Of a stretch of DNA of 64,000 nt, positions 19,948-30,500 are shown in pieces (the stretch's first letter is position 1; each line of letters opens with the position of its first letter). The notes beneath the pieces are model-generated. The model was not told the DNA's origin and searched no databases. It saw only the letters and a program-made list of their open reading frames with translations. Location: assembly GCA_937941455.1 (NCBI GenBank), contig CALDHM010000013.1, positions 1 through 64,000 on the forward strand, written 5' to 3'. The translations under genes and the position numbers were made by a program. This DNA comes from an uncultured Pirellulaceae bacterium (GTDB taxonomy: Bacteria > Planctomycetota > Planctomycetia > Pirellulales > Pirellulaceae).

Positions 19948-20704
19948 TCGGGACGGTCTCCGATTTCGTCGACATTGGTCGTGAGCTTGACTCGAAAGGG
20001 CGGTCGGTTTGATTTTCCGGCGTGGCCCCTTTTTGCAAGTGCCGTGAAAAATTGGGGGGGAGATCGATGGTTTCTGTCCGCAAACGATCGACCAGTTCAT
20101 TGAGACTTTCGTTGTCGAGATAGGAAACCTGTTGCACCTCCGAGCGCTTGGGTTTGGCCTTCGTCACCTCCGCATCGCGCTCGGCTTGAGGTCCGGAGCC
20201 AACCATCACCTTTCGTGTCAGGCTGGACAGGACCGTTTCACCATTCTTGCCGTCGAAGCGGGCAATCAGACTATAGTGGCGTGTCGGCGTGTTTGCCGGT
20301 GCTAGGGGGATCCAAAAACTGTAGGAGTGTCCCAGATCCGATTTGCTGTAGTGCTTTTCCAGCGTATCGGCAGGGAACACGAATTTGTATTTGGCGGCTG
20401 GATTGTCGAAATTCTGGTCCTGATCGTCAAACACGAAAATGGTCACCTTGCCCTCGACCTGGAGCGGCTTTTCTTTGTTGTCGTAGAAAATCAGCCGGCC
20501 GCCAAAGCCACGTTCGCTCGGTTTTCCTGGTTGTTGATGCACCGCTTCAGTCCAAACCGCCATGACATGGTCCGGGGTCGGTGGCTGGTTGTTCTTTTTG
20601 GACCAAGGCAGAGGAAACGGCGCCGACGTGTCAATCGTTTGACAACCGCCTGCGGCAGCAACCGCCAATGCGATAACCGTAGTCCAGATCGTGCGCGGGA
20701 TCAT
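19640..20704 (-). CDS. Lipoprotein translationally coupled to the secretin, possible pilotin-like partner
   Basis: The 354-residue protein begins with a lipoprotein signal (about 1-21) ending AVAAAGGC, so the Cys is probably lipidated. A beta-rich domain (about 48-165) contains RGFGGRLIFYDNKEK and VEGKVTIFVFDDQ, then comes a long Ser/Pro/Arg-rich tail. I recognise it only as a protein type seen in planctomycetes. The ATG (20704) overlaps the secretin TGA, so it is made from the same message straight after the secretin, the position expected for a pilotin or secretin-associated lipoprotein. The tail (last about 100 residues) overlaps the convergent BON-like gene by 308 bases, which is unusually long; the stop may have been lost and replaced downstream. 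Confidence 0.78.
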   Translation of the reverse strand: MIPRTIWTTVIALAVAAAGGCQTIDTSAPFPLPWSKKNNQPPTPDHVMAVWTEAVHQQPGKPSERGFGGRLIFYDNKEKPLQVEGKVTIFVFDDQDQNFDNPAAKYKFVFPADTLEKHYSKSDLGHSYSFWIPLAPANTPTRHYSLIARFDGKNGETVLSSLTRKVMVGSGPQAERDAEVTKAKPKRSEVQQVSYLDNESLNELVDRLRTETIDLPPNFSRHLQKGATPENQTDRPFESSSRPMSTKSETVPINDSTPMEAPRSRFEPAQYPAPTRPESPPNVSVPRREPIPGGWQSGLPPTPRSGFRNERIVPSQSTSSLSRRAEQWFQEKVENREPTADPAKNSAAVRGQGD

Positions 20705-23700
20705 GGGAATCTCTGATCGTATTGATTCGCGGGAGGAGCAAGTTGCGCCGGTGGCTCAAGTGGTGCGGTTTCGGTGACGGGTGATTCACCCGGCAGGTAT
20801 TGTTGAGTTTGCGGAGATTCCAGGTCCATCATCCACGGCGAGACCGAGCCGTCCAAACTACCGTGAATTTCTTCCACCTCGCACAGGCACCAGTTCATGC
20901 GAGCAAATTCCATTTGTTGCATCCGCAATTCGTCTTGGCGGTCTCGAATGACGTAGGGGGTTAAGACAATCAGCAATTCGGTCCGTTTGACGAACTCGCT
21001 GTCGAAGCGGAACAATCGTCCCAGGACAGGAATATCGCCCAGGCCTGGCACCTTTCGTTCGATCGTTGCGGCTTTCTTGGTAATCAAGCCACCCAGGATG
21101 ATCGTTTCGCCGGAGGCGGCGCTTACGGTTGCCTGCGCGGTGGTCGTATCCACACGCGGCGAACGGATGATTTCGCCTGTCGGTGAGACGGAAACGGGTA
21201 CCCCTTCGGATTCAGGACCGAGACCGGACCGTTCGGCATCGACCTCCATGACGACGGTTCCATCGGGGCTGATGCGCGGAGTCACGCCGAGAATCAAGCC
21301 TACGTTTTCGAGAACCACGCTATTCGATTGTCCGGCCTGGTTCACGGTCGAGCCAATGATACGAGGGACGCGTTGACCGACCTGGATGAACGCCGGTTGA
21401 TTGTCGAGCGTGCGAATTTGAGGACGGCTCAAGATTTCCAAGCGGCGGCATTCCTGCAAGGCCCGCAGCAAGGCACTGACGCTTTCGCTGCTGGCCGACA
21501 GTACGAGGCCGCCGAAGCCCAGTTCGTTGTTGATCCGGCCCACGGCGAAATTGCTGAGGCCCTGGGAACCAATCACATTGGAGCGCCTGAGCGCCCTATT
21601 GCTGCCGCTGTTTCCTAAAGGCTGGTTGTTGAAATCGAAGCCGGGGGTGTTGGTTGCAGCTTGAATGACTTGTTCCGTGACGGTCACCACGCCGGCAGCC
21701 GTCGAAGTCTGGGTTGTCTGCGTCGTCGTAAGCAAATTGCCCAGCAGGCTGCGGTCGAAGAGAACCGAGTCTTGCAGGCCCAATTCGATGCCGAATTCAC
21801 GCCCGGAGTCGAGCGTGATTTCGGCAATCATGACTTGAATCATGACCTGCGGTGGCGGCTCGTCGAGTTGTTTGATCAGGGTTTCGATTTCTGTAAAGAA
21901 TCGTGGCGTGGCACTGAGAATCAACCGGTTGCCGATCGGTTCGGGCACGACAATGACCTCGCGCTCGAGCTGCTCGAAGGGGCTAACGGCGCCTAAACCC
22001 GCTTGTTGGACCAACTTTTCGGAGCGCAGGAAGCTGTTGATAGAATTGGCCACATCGATCGCCGGGGCGTTCTTCAGTCGGTAGACCATGTTGCGCCGCT
22101 CGGAGAATTCTTTTTCATCGAGCCGCAACAGCAAGGCATGGATGATGCGCAAGTCCCCCTCGGACCCGGTGGCGATGATGGAGTTCGTCCGCGTATCGAC
22201 CGAGAAGCGGAGGGGTGCCAGCGACGGCTCCTCTGCTTCGTTCGACAGCTTCAGGGCGGGTCGGTCTATGGACTGCTCCGGCAGGAGGCTGCGCAGCATC
22301 TGCACGAGGGTCGCAGCATCGCCGTATTCGATACGGAAGATCTTGAGTTGGGCCGTCGCTCCACTCACGTCGAGTTGGCGGATCAAGGCCTCGACCAAAT
22401 CGACACTTTGCGGCGGCCCGGCCAGAATCAGCGTGTTATTCACCGGATTCGCCGTGATCTGGACATCGTCCAACAGCCCGGCTTGCAGCAGCGGCCTGCC
22501 ACTGGCATCGCTCCCCATCAACTCCCACAGCGGGCGGGGTTGCCCGGCCCCCCCTTGCGAGGCGCGAATGGCGCTTTGTATCGTCGCCGCCAACTCGCTG
22601 GCCACGGCGTTCTGGACGCGGACCACCCGCGCCTGTTGCTTGCGGGCGTAGCCCTCGACGTCGAGTTGTTGAACGAATCGGCGCACTTCGTCGAGGTCGC
22701 GCGGAGAGCCGAAAACGACAATCGAATTGGTCCGCGCATCGGCAACCGTCTGCACGCGAGTCCCCAAGCCATCTCGATTTTGAAAAAACGATTGCAACGA
22801 AGATTGCAACTCCGTGGCGATTGCATGCTGCAGGCGATGTACCTCGAATTGCGAATTCGGCGATACTGGTTGATCGAGCTTCTTGATCAGGTCGACGACG
22901 GCCGCGACGGCATCGCCCCAACCGATCAGCAACAACGCATTCGGCTTGCCCAACGCCGTAACCGACACTCGCCCCGTGCGCCCCGAGATCAAGTCGGCAC
23001 TGGTCGTTTGCAAGATTTTTTGCACAGCATCGCTGCGACTATGCTCCAGCGCGATGATTTGTATTTCCGGTTGTGTTTCGGCGCTCAGTCGCTCCAGTTC
23101 CTGTATAATCCGGCGCAATTCTTGAACTTCTTTGTCGCGGCCGCGCAAGATAATGATACCCAAGTCAGGCAAAGTCTCGATTTGCACGGACTCGTTGAGT
23201 TGCCTCATCAAATCGGCACGACGCCGCTCGTCCTCTCGTTCTGCGGGCAGTTTGTCTTCTTGGAGATTTGGTCGCGCCGCTTGCGTCGAGGAGGTGCCTG
23301 GGAGTACGGGCAAGGCATTTTCCACATCTTGGGCAAAGCTTCGACCGCCGGTTGAAACCGCTTGCCGGTCCGTTTGCGTCGAGGTCCATACGTTCACGAA
23401 TCGTTGGACTGATCGAGCGGTAGCCTTGCGGTAAGTCACGATCTCAGGCTGGTTGTTCAACGAGGGACGCTCGTCAATCTTTCTCACGAAGGTAGCGAAC
23501 TGTTGGACCAAATTTTCTGGACCGCTCACATTGACGGTCGCTTGATTCCACAGCCATCCGAATTGCAGGGAGCCATCTTGGGACGAGGCCAGCTCATACA
23601 GGATCCCGTTATTGATTTGCGTCGAGTTCAATTGGCTTGCAAATGAATCGTGAACTGCAGCTTGGAATTGATGCAAATTCAGATGTTGCAAAGGAATCTC

Positions 23701-24150
23701 GTGCCACTGGGCTGCTGGTTTCACCGTGGGGGCTCGAACCGTTTGGTCGGAAGTTGGCGAGCACTGGCGAACGGCTGGTGCAGCATCCGTCCGATTCAAC
23801 GGTTCCGGCGGACGATCCAGTTCGGCCAGGAAGCGATCGCAGTATTGCAGCACAGAAGTGTCCGCGAAGACGACGAGTTCTCGCGGCGAATCAGAATTGG
23901 AAAAAATCTGGTAAACGTATTGAGCGCCTAGTCGACCGCGCAGGTAAACCTCGGCCGCACTGGCCGTCACATGCATCAACTGATAGCGACGGTATTCTCT
24001 TACTGGGTCGCCAGCAGCGAAGGCCTGCTGGGGCTGGGGCGGATTGGGCCGGTTATACGAGTCTTGCTGCCATGCCTTGCCAATGTGCGTCAGGGCGCAC
24101 CAGGCAACGACAATTTGGATTGTCGCTCGACAGCCGTTAAAGTGGTTCAT
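20701..24150 (-). CDS. gspD: Enlarged type II secretion secretin (GspD-like)
   Basis: The 1149-residue protein forms the outer-membrane gate of a type II secretion system. It has a signal sequence (about 1-27) and some seven to eight N-domain-like units over about 35-765, recognisable by repeating endings such as TNSIVVFGSPRDLDEVRRFV, NTLILAGPPQSVDLVEALI and TNSIIATGSEGDLRIIHALL. The secretin barrel region (about 770-1050) starts VMIQVMIAEITLDSGREFG and has the signature VPGLGDIPVLGRLFR near 1033. A Pro/Gln-rich tail ends it. Standard GspD is 650-700 residues, so the excess is almost all extra N-domains. The start at 24150 gives a signal peptide; a TTG at 24186 is possible. It is followed by the lipoprotein (ATGA) and is divergent from the giant N-domain gene. 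Confidence 0.93.
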   Translation of the reverse strand: MNHFNGCRATIQIVVAWCALTHIGKAWQQDSYNRPNPPQPQQAFAAGDPVREYRRYQLMHVTASAAEVYLRGRLGAQYVYQIFSNSDSPRELVVFADTSVLQYCDRFLAELDRPPEPLNRTDAAPAVRQCSPTSDQTVRAPTVKPAAQWHEIPLQHLNLHQFQAAVHDSFASQLNSTQINNGILYELASSQDGSLQFGWLWNQATVNVSGPENLVQQFATFVRKIDERPSLNNQPEIVTYRKATARSVQRFVNVWTSTQTDRQAVSTGGRSFAQDVENALPVLPGTSSTQAARPNLQEDKLPAEREDERRRADLMRQLNESVQIETLPDLGIIILRGRDKEVQELRRIIQELERLSAETQPEIQIIALEHSRSDAVQKILQTTSADLISGRTGRVSVTALGKPNALLLIGWGDAVAAVVDLIKKLDQPVSPNSQFEVHRLQHAIATELQSSLQSFFQNRDGLGTRVQTVADARTNSIVVFGSPRDLDEVRRFVQQLDVEGYARKQQARVVRVQNAVASELAATIQSAIRASQGGAGQPRPLWELMGSDASGRPLLQAGLLDDVQITANPVNNTLILAGPPQSVDLVEALIRQLDVSGATAQLKIFRIEYGDAATLVQMLRSLLPEQSIDRPALKLSNEAEEPSLAPLRFSVDTRTNSIIATGSEGDLRIIHALLLRLDEKEFSERRNMVYRLKNAPAIDVANSINSFLRSEKLVQQAGLGAVSPFEQLEREVIVVPEPIGNRLILSATPRFFTEIETLIKQLDEPPPQVMIQVMIAEITLDSGREFGIELGLQDSVLFDRSLLGNLLTTTQTTQTSTAAGVVTVTEQVIQAATNTPGFDFNNQPLGNSGSNRALRRSNVIGSQGLSNFAVGRINNELGFGGLVLSASSESVSALLRALQECRRLEILSRPQIRTLDNQPAFIQVGQRVPRIIGSTVNQAGQSNSVVLENVGLILGVTPRISPDGTVVMEVDAERSGLGPESEGVPVSVSPTGEIIRSPRVDTTTAQATVSAASGETIILGGLITKKAATIERKVPGLGDIPVLGRLFRFDSEFVKRTELLIVLTPYVIRDRQDELRMQQMEFARMNWCLCEVEEIHGSLDGSVSPWMMDLESPQTQQYLPGESPVTETAPLEPPAQLAPPANQYDQRFP

Positions 24151-24212
24151 TGAGTGAATTACCCGCCTAATTGGTTTAACACGCAAGAGGAGAAAAGTTG
24201 TGTCAACGAATG

Positions 24213-24225
24213 ACGGTATAACCGT
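24213..24225. promoter_or_regulatory. Inverted repeat in the secretin leader
   Basis: ACGGT-ATA-ACCGT is a perfect 5-bp inverted repeat with a 3-base centre, about 50 bases downstream of the predicted secretin -10 box. It could bind a regulator or be chance. Confidence 0.25.
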
Positions 24226-24276
24226 GCCTTTCAGCCAGCTGCTTGGTCGAGTGTCTTGCCACGAACGGCGGGCCGA

Positions 24277-24305
24277 TATTTAAAAGACGACGTGGATAGT
24301 GTCAA
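24277..24305 (-). promoter_or_regulatory. Candidate sigma-70-type promoter for the secretin-lipoprotein operon
   Basis: On the minus strand there is an exact TTGACA (plus-strand TGTCAA at 24300-24305), a 17-base spacer, and TAAATA (24277-24282). The -35 and spacing are ideal; the -10 is weak. The leader to the ATG at 24150 is about 120 bases. Confidence 0.4.
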
Positions 24306-24346
24306 GTGCATTTTCGGGAAGCGCGGGGGATACACTCTTTAATTTT

Positions 24347-24378
24347 TTGCGGTTTTCCGCGGTCGCTCGTGCTATACT
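24347..24378 (+). promoter_or_regulatory. Candidate promoter for the giant N-domain gene
   Basis: TATACT at 24373-24378 is preceded by TGC, giving an extended -10. TTGCGG at 24347-24352 is a possible -35, but the spacer is 20 bases. A GCGG-TTTT-CCGC inverted repeat lies at the -35. Confidence 0.35.
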
Positions 24379-24547
24379 GGAGGTTCGTTACGTTAGTCGG
24401 TTTGCTGGCCCGTTCGGCAGCAAGCATCATCAAACCTAATACGCTTCGGTGAAGGCAATCCGAACTCGCCCACGCGTCGTGGCCGGTTCACCGTGATCGT
24501 GAATGCGGCGCAGCGGCTGTCTCTTCTTGTTTGAGGTTATCTCTATC

Positions 24548-27500
24548 GTGAGTAGACTGCGATTCCTTCTGTTTTCCCTTTTTTACATCGCTGCTCTGAT
24601 CGGAGGCAGTTCGGCTCCGGCTCAAGATCAAGATGTGGTGCCAGATTTTGACTTCTTCCGCTTGGTGCATCCCGAGATCGCAGATTTTTTGGAGCTGAGC
24701 GACCAGCAACGCGTGGAAATCGCTAGCGTCGTTTCCGAAGCCTCCGCGGCTATCGCTGCAGCAACTCCCGAAGCCCGCGGCCAAATCACGGCTGACTTCC
24801 AAGCCCGCATTCGTGGCCTGATCACTGCGGAGCAACGCGAGCGTCTGCGCCAACTCCCGGAACTCCGCAAGCTGCGATTTAATTTCAGCAGCCCCAAATG
24901 GGAAGATGTGCTGCGATGGTTCGCGCGCCAATCCGATTTGTCGCTGGTCATGGGAAACGTTCCCCCGGGAGATTTCAACTACTCGGATAATCGCGAGTAC
25001 ACGCCGGCTCAGGCGATCGATTTGCTGAATAGTATCTTGCTGACCAAGGGGTTTACGCTGGTTCGCCGGGACAAACTGCTGATCCTGGTCGAAATCAAAG
25101 ATGGCATCCCCGACGACATTGTCCCACGTGTGAGTTTTGAGGAACTCGCCAAAAGGGGCATTTACGAAATCGTCACGGTGGCGTTCTCACTGGGCGATAA
25201 ACCGGTGGACGCTGTACAAGCCGAAATCCGTCCCGTTTTGGGTAGCTATGGCAAAATGTCGTTGTTACCCAATTCGCGGCAACTGCTCGTAACCGAAACC
25301 GTGGGGAAGCTTCGCGCGATCAGCCTGTTGATCGAATCGGTTCCATCTCCCGCAAAACCGCCTGCGCAACCCCCCGAAAAACCCCCTGAGCCCTCCGAGG
25401 TCCGTTCTTATCCTCTGGGGAAATTGGAGCCAACAGGCACCCTAGCCGCGCTCAAGCAACTTGCTCCGAGCACCATTATCAGTGCCGATTCGACCGCAGG
25501 ACGAATCGTCGTGTATGGCCCCATTTCTCAATTGGAGTTGGTAAAAGCCTACCTGGCACAGCTGGAGGTCGCCCCCGATCAAGCTCCCGACTTGCCACGA
25601 GTTCAGTCTTACGAATTGAAGGGAAAATTCAGCGAGCAGCGGCTGCTCGAACAACTAGCCATCGCGGTGCCGCAAGCCAAGTATTCTTTCGATGCCGCTA
25701 GCGGGCGACTTGTCGCACTAGCGACGAACAGCCAGCAAGACGCGATTCGCGACGCGCTGGAGCAGATGGAGTTGGTCGTCGATCAAGACCGCGGCAAATC
25801 CGTGCAAGTTTTCGCGCTGCGCCGTGCCAGTCCCTCCGCAGTCGCCGAAATCGTTTCGGCCGTTTCGCCCGCAGCCTCCGTCCGCGCGGACCCGGCGACC
25901 TCCACCGTCGTCGTGCGAGCCAACGAGAACGAGTTGGCCATCATCGGTCAACTGATCCAACAATTGGAGGCCAGTGGATCGCGCGGCGAGGAGCAACTCA
26001 CGCTTCGTTCCTTCCCGTTTGAACGGCTGCCGCCACCCGAATTTATCGCTGAGCTGCAGAAGCTCGTCCCGCAGTCGAAGTTGCAAACCGACAACATCAA
26101 CCGCACCGTTTTGTTCATCGGACTCGCTGACGACCTGGCCAAGGTCGAGATGGCTCTACAGCGATTGGCATCGGCAGAATTGCCACAACCTGCGAAGCAA
26201 CTAATTGAATACGACCTTTCGCCGGCCCAGATCAAATTGCTGGAAAGTCTCTGGTTCCAGTTGGACCCCGCAGCCGGCCCCTTGCCGAAGCTGGCCGATG
26301 CCGCACCCGACCGCTTGGTCGTCTGGGTCTCGCCCGAGCAAGACAAGAAGCTGGCAGAATTAGTCGAACAGATCAAACAACTGCAAGTGTCCGAGACTGA
26401 AGCAGAGATCAAACGTTACAGCATCAAAGGGATCAATCCAACAACGATCCTGCAAGTCCTACAAACACAAGTTCCTCAAGCGCAGATCACCCCTGATCCG
26501 CTGGGCGAGTCGATCACGGTGCTTGCCGCACCCGACAAACAGACAAAAATCGCCACCCTCGTCGATCGGCTGAAGAAGGAAACAGAGAGCCTCGATCCGA
26601 CCAAAGTCGAGTTTTACACACTCGACCCACGCTGGGCCACAACAGCGAAAGATATGCTCGCTCAACTGGTCCCGTCCGCCAAGGCGACTTGGAATGCTTC
26701 GACGAATCAATTCACAGTCATCGCCTCCGAGACGGATCACCGTCGCGTGGCTGAGTTGTTGGACAAGTTGCGGACGAATCTTACCCGGCCTGAGGTCCCT
26801 CGGCTGGTCGTCTATTCGCTTGCTGCCGAACTGCGACCTCGATTCGCGGCGATTCTCACGGCTTATGCCAATGAACTACCGAATGTTCAGGTCATTGCCG
26901 ACCAGCGGCCAGGAGAGTTGGCGATACTTGCCAGCGAGGCTGAGCATGAAATCGTCGCGCGAATCATCACGCAGATTTCGCAGCCCGTCGTCGGGGCCGA
27001 GGCCTACGTGATCGCCAGTTATCCTTTGGGAGCGGCCGACGGCGAAAAACTCGTCGAGCTGCTGCGGAAGGTCTATCCTGATATCCAGATTGTCATCGAC
27101 GAACCTGGGGCACGTTTATTGATTTGGGCTCCCGCGAAGGTTCACGAAAAAATCACAACGACCTTGCAAGAGCTCAATGTCGCGCCCAGTGGAAATCGAG
27201 GCGCTCGAATCCTTCGGTCCTATCGCCTCAACACCGACCGCGCGGCCACCATTTTACCCCTGCTGCAAAAGTTTCTGCCGCGTATGCAGATCACCGCAGG
27301 AGACAACCAATCCCTGTTGGTCGCCTGGGGATTTGAGGCCGATCATGACTTGCTCAAGCAAGTCGTGATCCAAATCAATACGCCGGATGATCCCAGCCGA
27401 TTGTCCGTCGAATTTTACGAACTCGGTGATCTGGCGCCCCAGCAAGCATCGTTGATGCTTACCAAATTATTCCCGACCGCCGTCGTCGTTCCGCATCAGG

Positions 27501-30500
27501 CTGCAGGATTGTTGACCGTTCTCGCTCGCAATGACCAGCAAGTCATGATCCGCAGCGCGATCGATCGTTTGCGGTCGACGGCCACGCCCGATGGAGCGCC
27601 CACCGTCGCCGTCTATCGCGTGGATCGCGTCGGCAGCGCCGCCGCCGTGGCGGCCCTCAGTCGCTTGGTGCCCGAGGCTCAAGTCGTGCCCGGAGCGAAC
27701 CCGGCTCAAGTGATCGCTTTTGCCAATGCGACCGAGCACCAACGTATACAAGAATTGCTGCGCTTGCTCGACACGGATCTCTCCGACATTGACGGACTTT
27801 CGCTCAAAACTTATCAGCTCCGCCAAGATCTAGCGGCGCAAGTTCGGCCGCTACTACAGGCCGCTCTGCCGTCCCTCAAAATGTTGGGTACCGATCCAAA
27901 CTTTTTCGCCGTGTGGGCCCGTGATGATGAGCATGAGCGACTGCGGGCTCTGATCGCCGACGCGGAGCAACAATTCGCAGCCAGCGCAAAAACGTATCAC
28001 TCATACCCGCTCGACCAATTGACACCGGCCCAAGCCCGCTCGGCGCTGTTGGCCCAGATTCCCTCCTTGGCGTTCGTCGAACACGGCGATCAACGTTCAC
28101 TCACAGTGCTCGCGACGGCGGCGGAGCACGCGCGGACGGAAAAGATTTTGGCAGAACTGGCAGCAACAGTCCCCCAAGAAATCGAAAAAACCATCCAAAC
28201 CTACGCGCTGCCTGAAACCTCATTAAATCTCTTGGTCGAGTCGCTGCCCGAAAACATCAAGCGTCAATCCAACATCCGTCAGGATCTGGAATCTCAAGCA
28301 CTGATCATCACCGCCCAGCCAGCAGTGCATGAACAACTGGCTGGTTTGATCCCAGAATTGGCGAGCAAGTTGCCGAAGCTCGAACGACCGTTGGCCAAGA
28401 TCTACCCAATGGGGGCGATCGCGGCACGCGATTGGCAAGCACTGGTCGCGCAGCTTGCGCCGACGGCTTCCGTTGCCGTTGACCCCAATTCTGGCAGCGT
28501 CGTCATCACCGCCAAGCCTGACATCCACGAACGAATGGCACAGTTGGTCGCCGAATTTCGCGACAGCATCACGGTTTCGAAAGCGGCGATTGCCTTGCGA
28601 GTATCCCGCGCGGACCTGAAGTCGGTGGCGACCGCCCTGTCGGCCTTGCTGCCCAATTGCCAAATCACGCCTGACCCCACCACGAAATGCCTGGTGGTCG
28701 TCGGTACCGATGCCGATTTGAAAGTAGCTCGCACAACGATCGAGCAAATCGATTTGCACGCCCCCAACGAAACCGTTTCCCAGGTCTACCCCGTACCCAG
28801 CGGCGACGCCACGACGCTCGCCACAGCGCTCAAATCGTTGGTGCCTAGCGGCGTGTTCGTGGCTGACCCTTCGGGCAAGGCGGTTCTAGTACTGGCTACC
28901 GCCGAGGAACAAACGAAAATCGCCGCTACCGTGAACCAATGGGCTAGCGATCCGAACCGGGCCTTGGTCTCACGGGCGTATCCCCTGCAATCGATCGATG
29001 CTCAAGCGGCATTAACGGTGATCCGCACGCTCGTCCCCGGAGCGACTGCGGCAATCGATCCGAATTCCCAAACGTTGGTCGCTACCGCCACGATCCCACA
29101 GCACGAGTTGATCGCGCAGGCAGTCGCAGAACTGGACCGCGAGACCACCGGTCAGCTTTCCAAAATCTATCCTGCCTTGGGTGTGCCGGCGCGCGAGTGG
29201 CAAGCCGTCATCAAGCAGATGGCTCCCAATTCCATCGTCGTTGCCGACCCGAATTCCAACAGCTTGATGGTTACGGCTCCGGCGAAAACACATCGTCTGC
29301 TCGAACAACTCGAAGTCGAGTTTCGCCAATTCACGGCCGTTGACAAATCGGTACGCTCCTATCCGTTGCTCAGTATCGATGTAACTGCGGCGGCGGAATC
29401 TTTGGCGGCATTGCTGCCCGACAGCAAAGTCGTCGCGGATAAAACGGCCAAGGCTCTGATCGTGCTGGCCAGCCCGGCCGATCATCAGCGCGTCGAAGAG
29501 ACGATCAAACAAATCGATCAGCGGGGCAGCGATGTCGAGTTGCGAAGTTACTTGACCGCAGCAACACCGGCGGAATCGATGGCCCGCGCTTTGCGCGAAC
29601 TCTTTCGGAATGATCCGCAGGTCAACGTGGTCGCGGAGCGTGATTCCCGGACGCTGATCGCCGTCGCCCGCCCAGCCCAGCACGAAATGATCGCGGCTAT
29701 GATCGCCGATGCCGAACGGCAGGCCACCGCTCCTGATCGCTCTCGAACCTTACGAACTTGGCCGGTGACCCGCTCCGATGGGCGCACCCTCGCCGATTCA
29801 CTCAATCGTTTGTTCGAAAAGGAAAAATTGCCCCCACTGGTAAGCTTCGATTTAGGGGGCAAACGACTGTTGGCCTTGGCGACACCCGAGCAGCATGACG
29901 TGATCGATCGCACGGTGCGGCAGTTGTCGTCGGAGGAACAGCAATTCCGTGTCTTCAAAATCCAAACCATCGACGCTAACGTCGCGATGACAGCGCTCAA
30001 CAATTTTTTCCGCGATGAACCCGTCAGCTCGGCCCCCGTACTTGATATGGACTTCGATTCACAGTCCCTGATGGTGCGCGGTACGGAATTCCAGATGACG
30101 CAAATTCAGAACGTCTTGCAGCAATTGGGAGAGACCAGCGTCGTCTCCGATCTGGAGGCGCGTCTGGGTAACAGTGTCCGCGTCCTGAACGGCCCGCGCG
30201 ACTGGAGCGAGATCTTAGAACAAGTTCGCCAACTTTGGCCCCAAATCAGCCCCCACCGACTCCGCATCGTCAATCCGCCGGGCACCGCACCTACCCGCCC
30301 CTCCGCGGCAGACACTTCGCCGCCACCCGTGGCGCCTCAGGGACGTGAGGGAGCGCTAAACCTGCGGGACTCTCAACGACCGGGCGTGCCCGTGTTTGAG
30401 CTGACCTCGACCAAGCAGGGGAGGGCATCAACCCGCGACGTGCCCCCAGGACAACCGGTTCAAGACGACCAACTCCTGCCACCACCCATCCAGCAACCCG

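Larger units (their letters stand above)
24151..24547. other. Divergent control region between secretin and giant N-domain genes
   Basis: This 397-base region separates two starts that face away from each other. It holds a candidate promoter for each side and a short inverted repeat, listed separately. AT-rich stretches near 24275-24285 and 24335-24350 contrast with the surrounding coding sequence. No RNA gene is seen. Confidence 0.55.

Noticed and set aside
22003-23355. A 450-residue open frame on + opposite the secretin
   Set aside because: Antisense shadow produced by codon bias; Gln/Arg/Asp-rich composition without domains.
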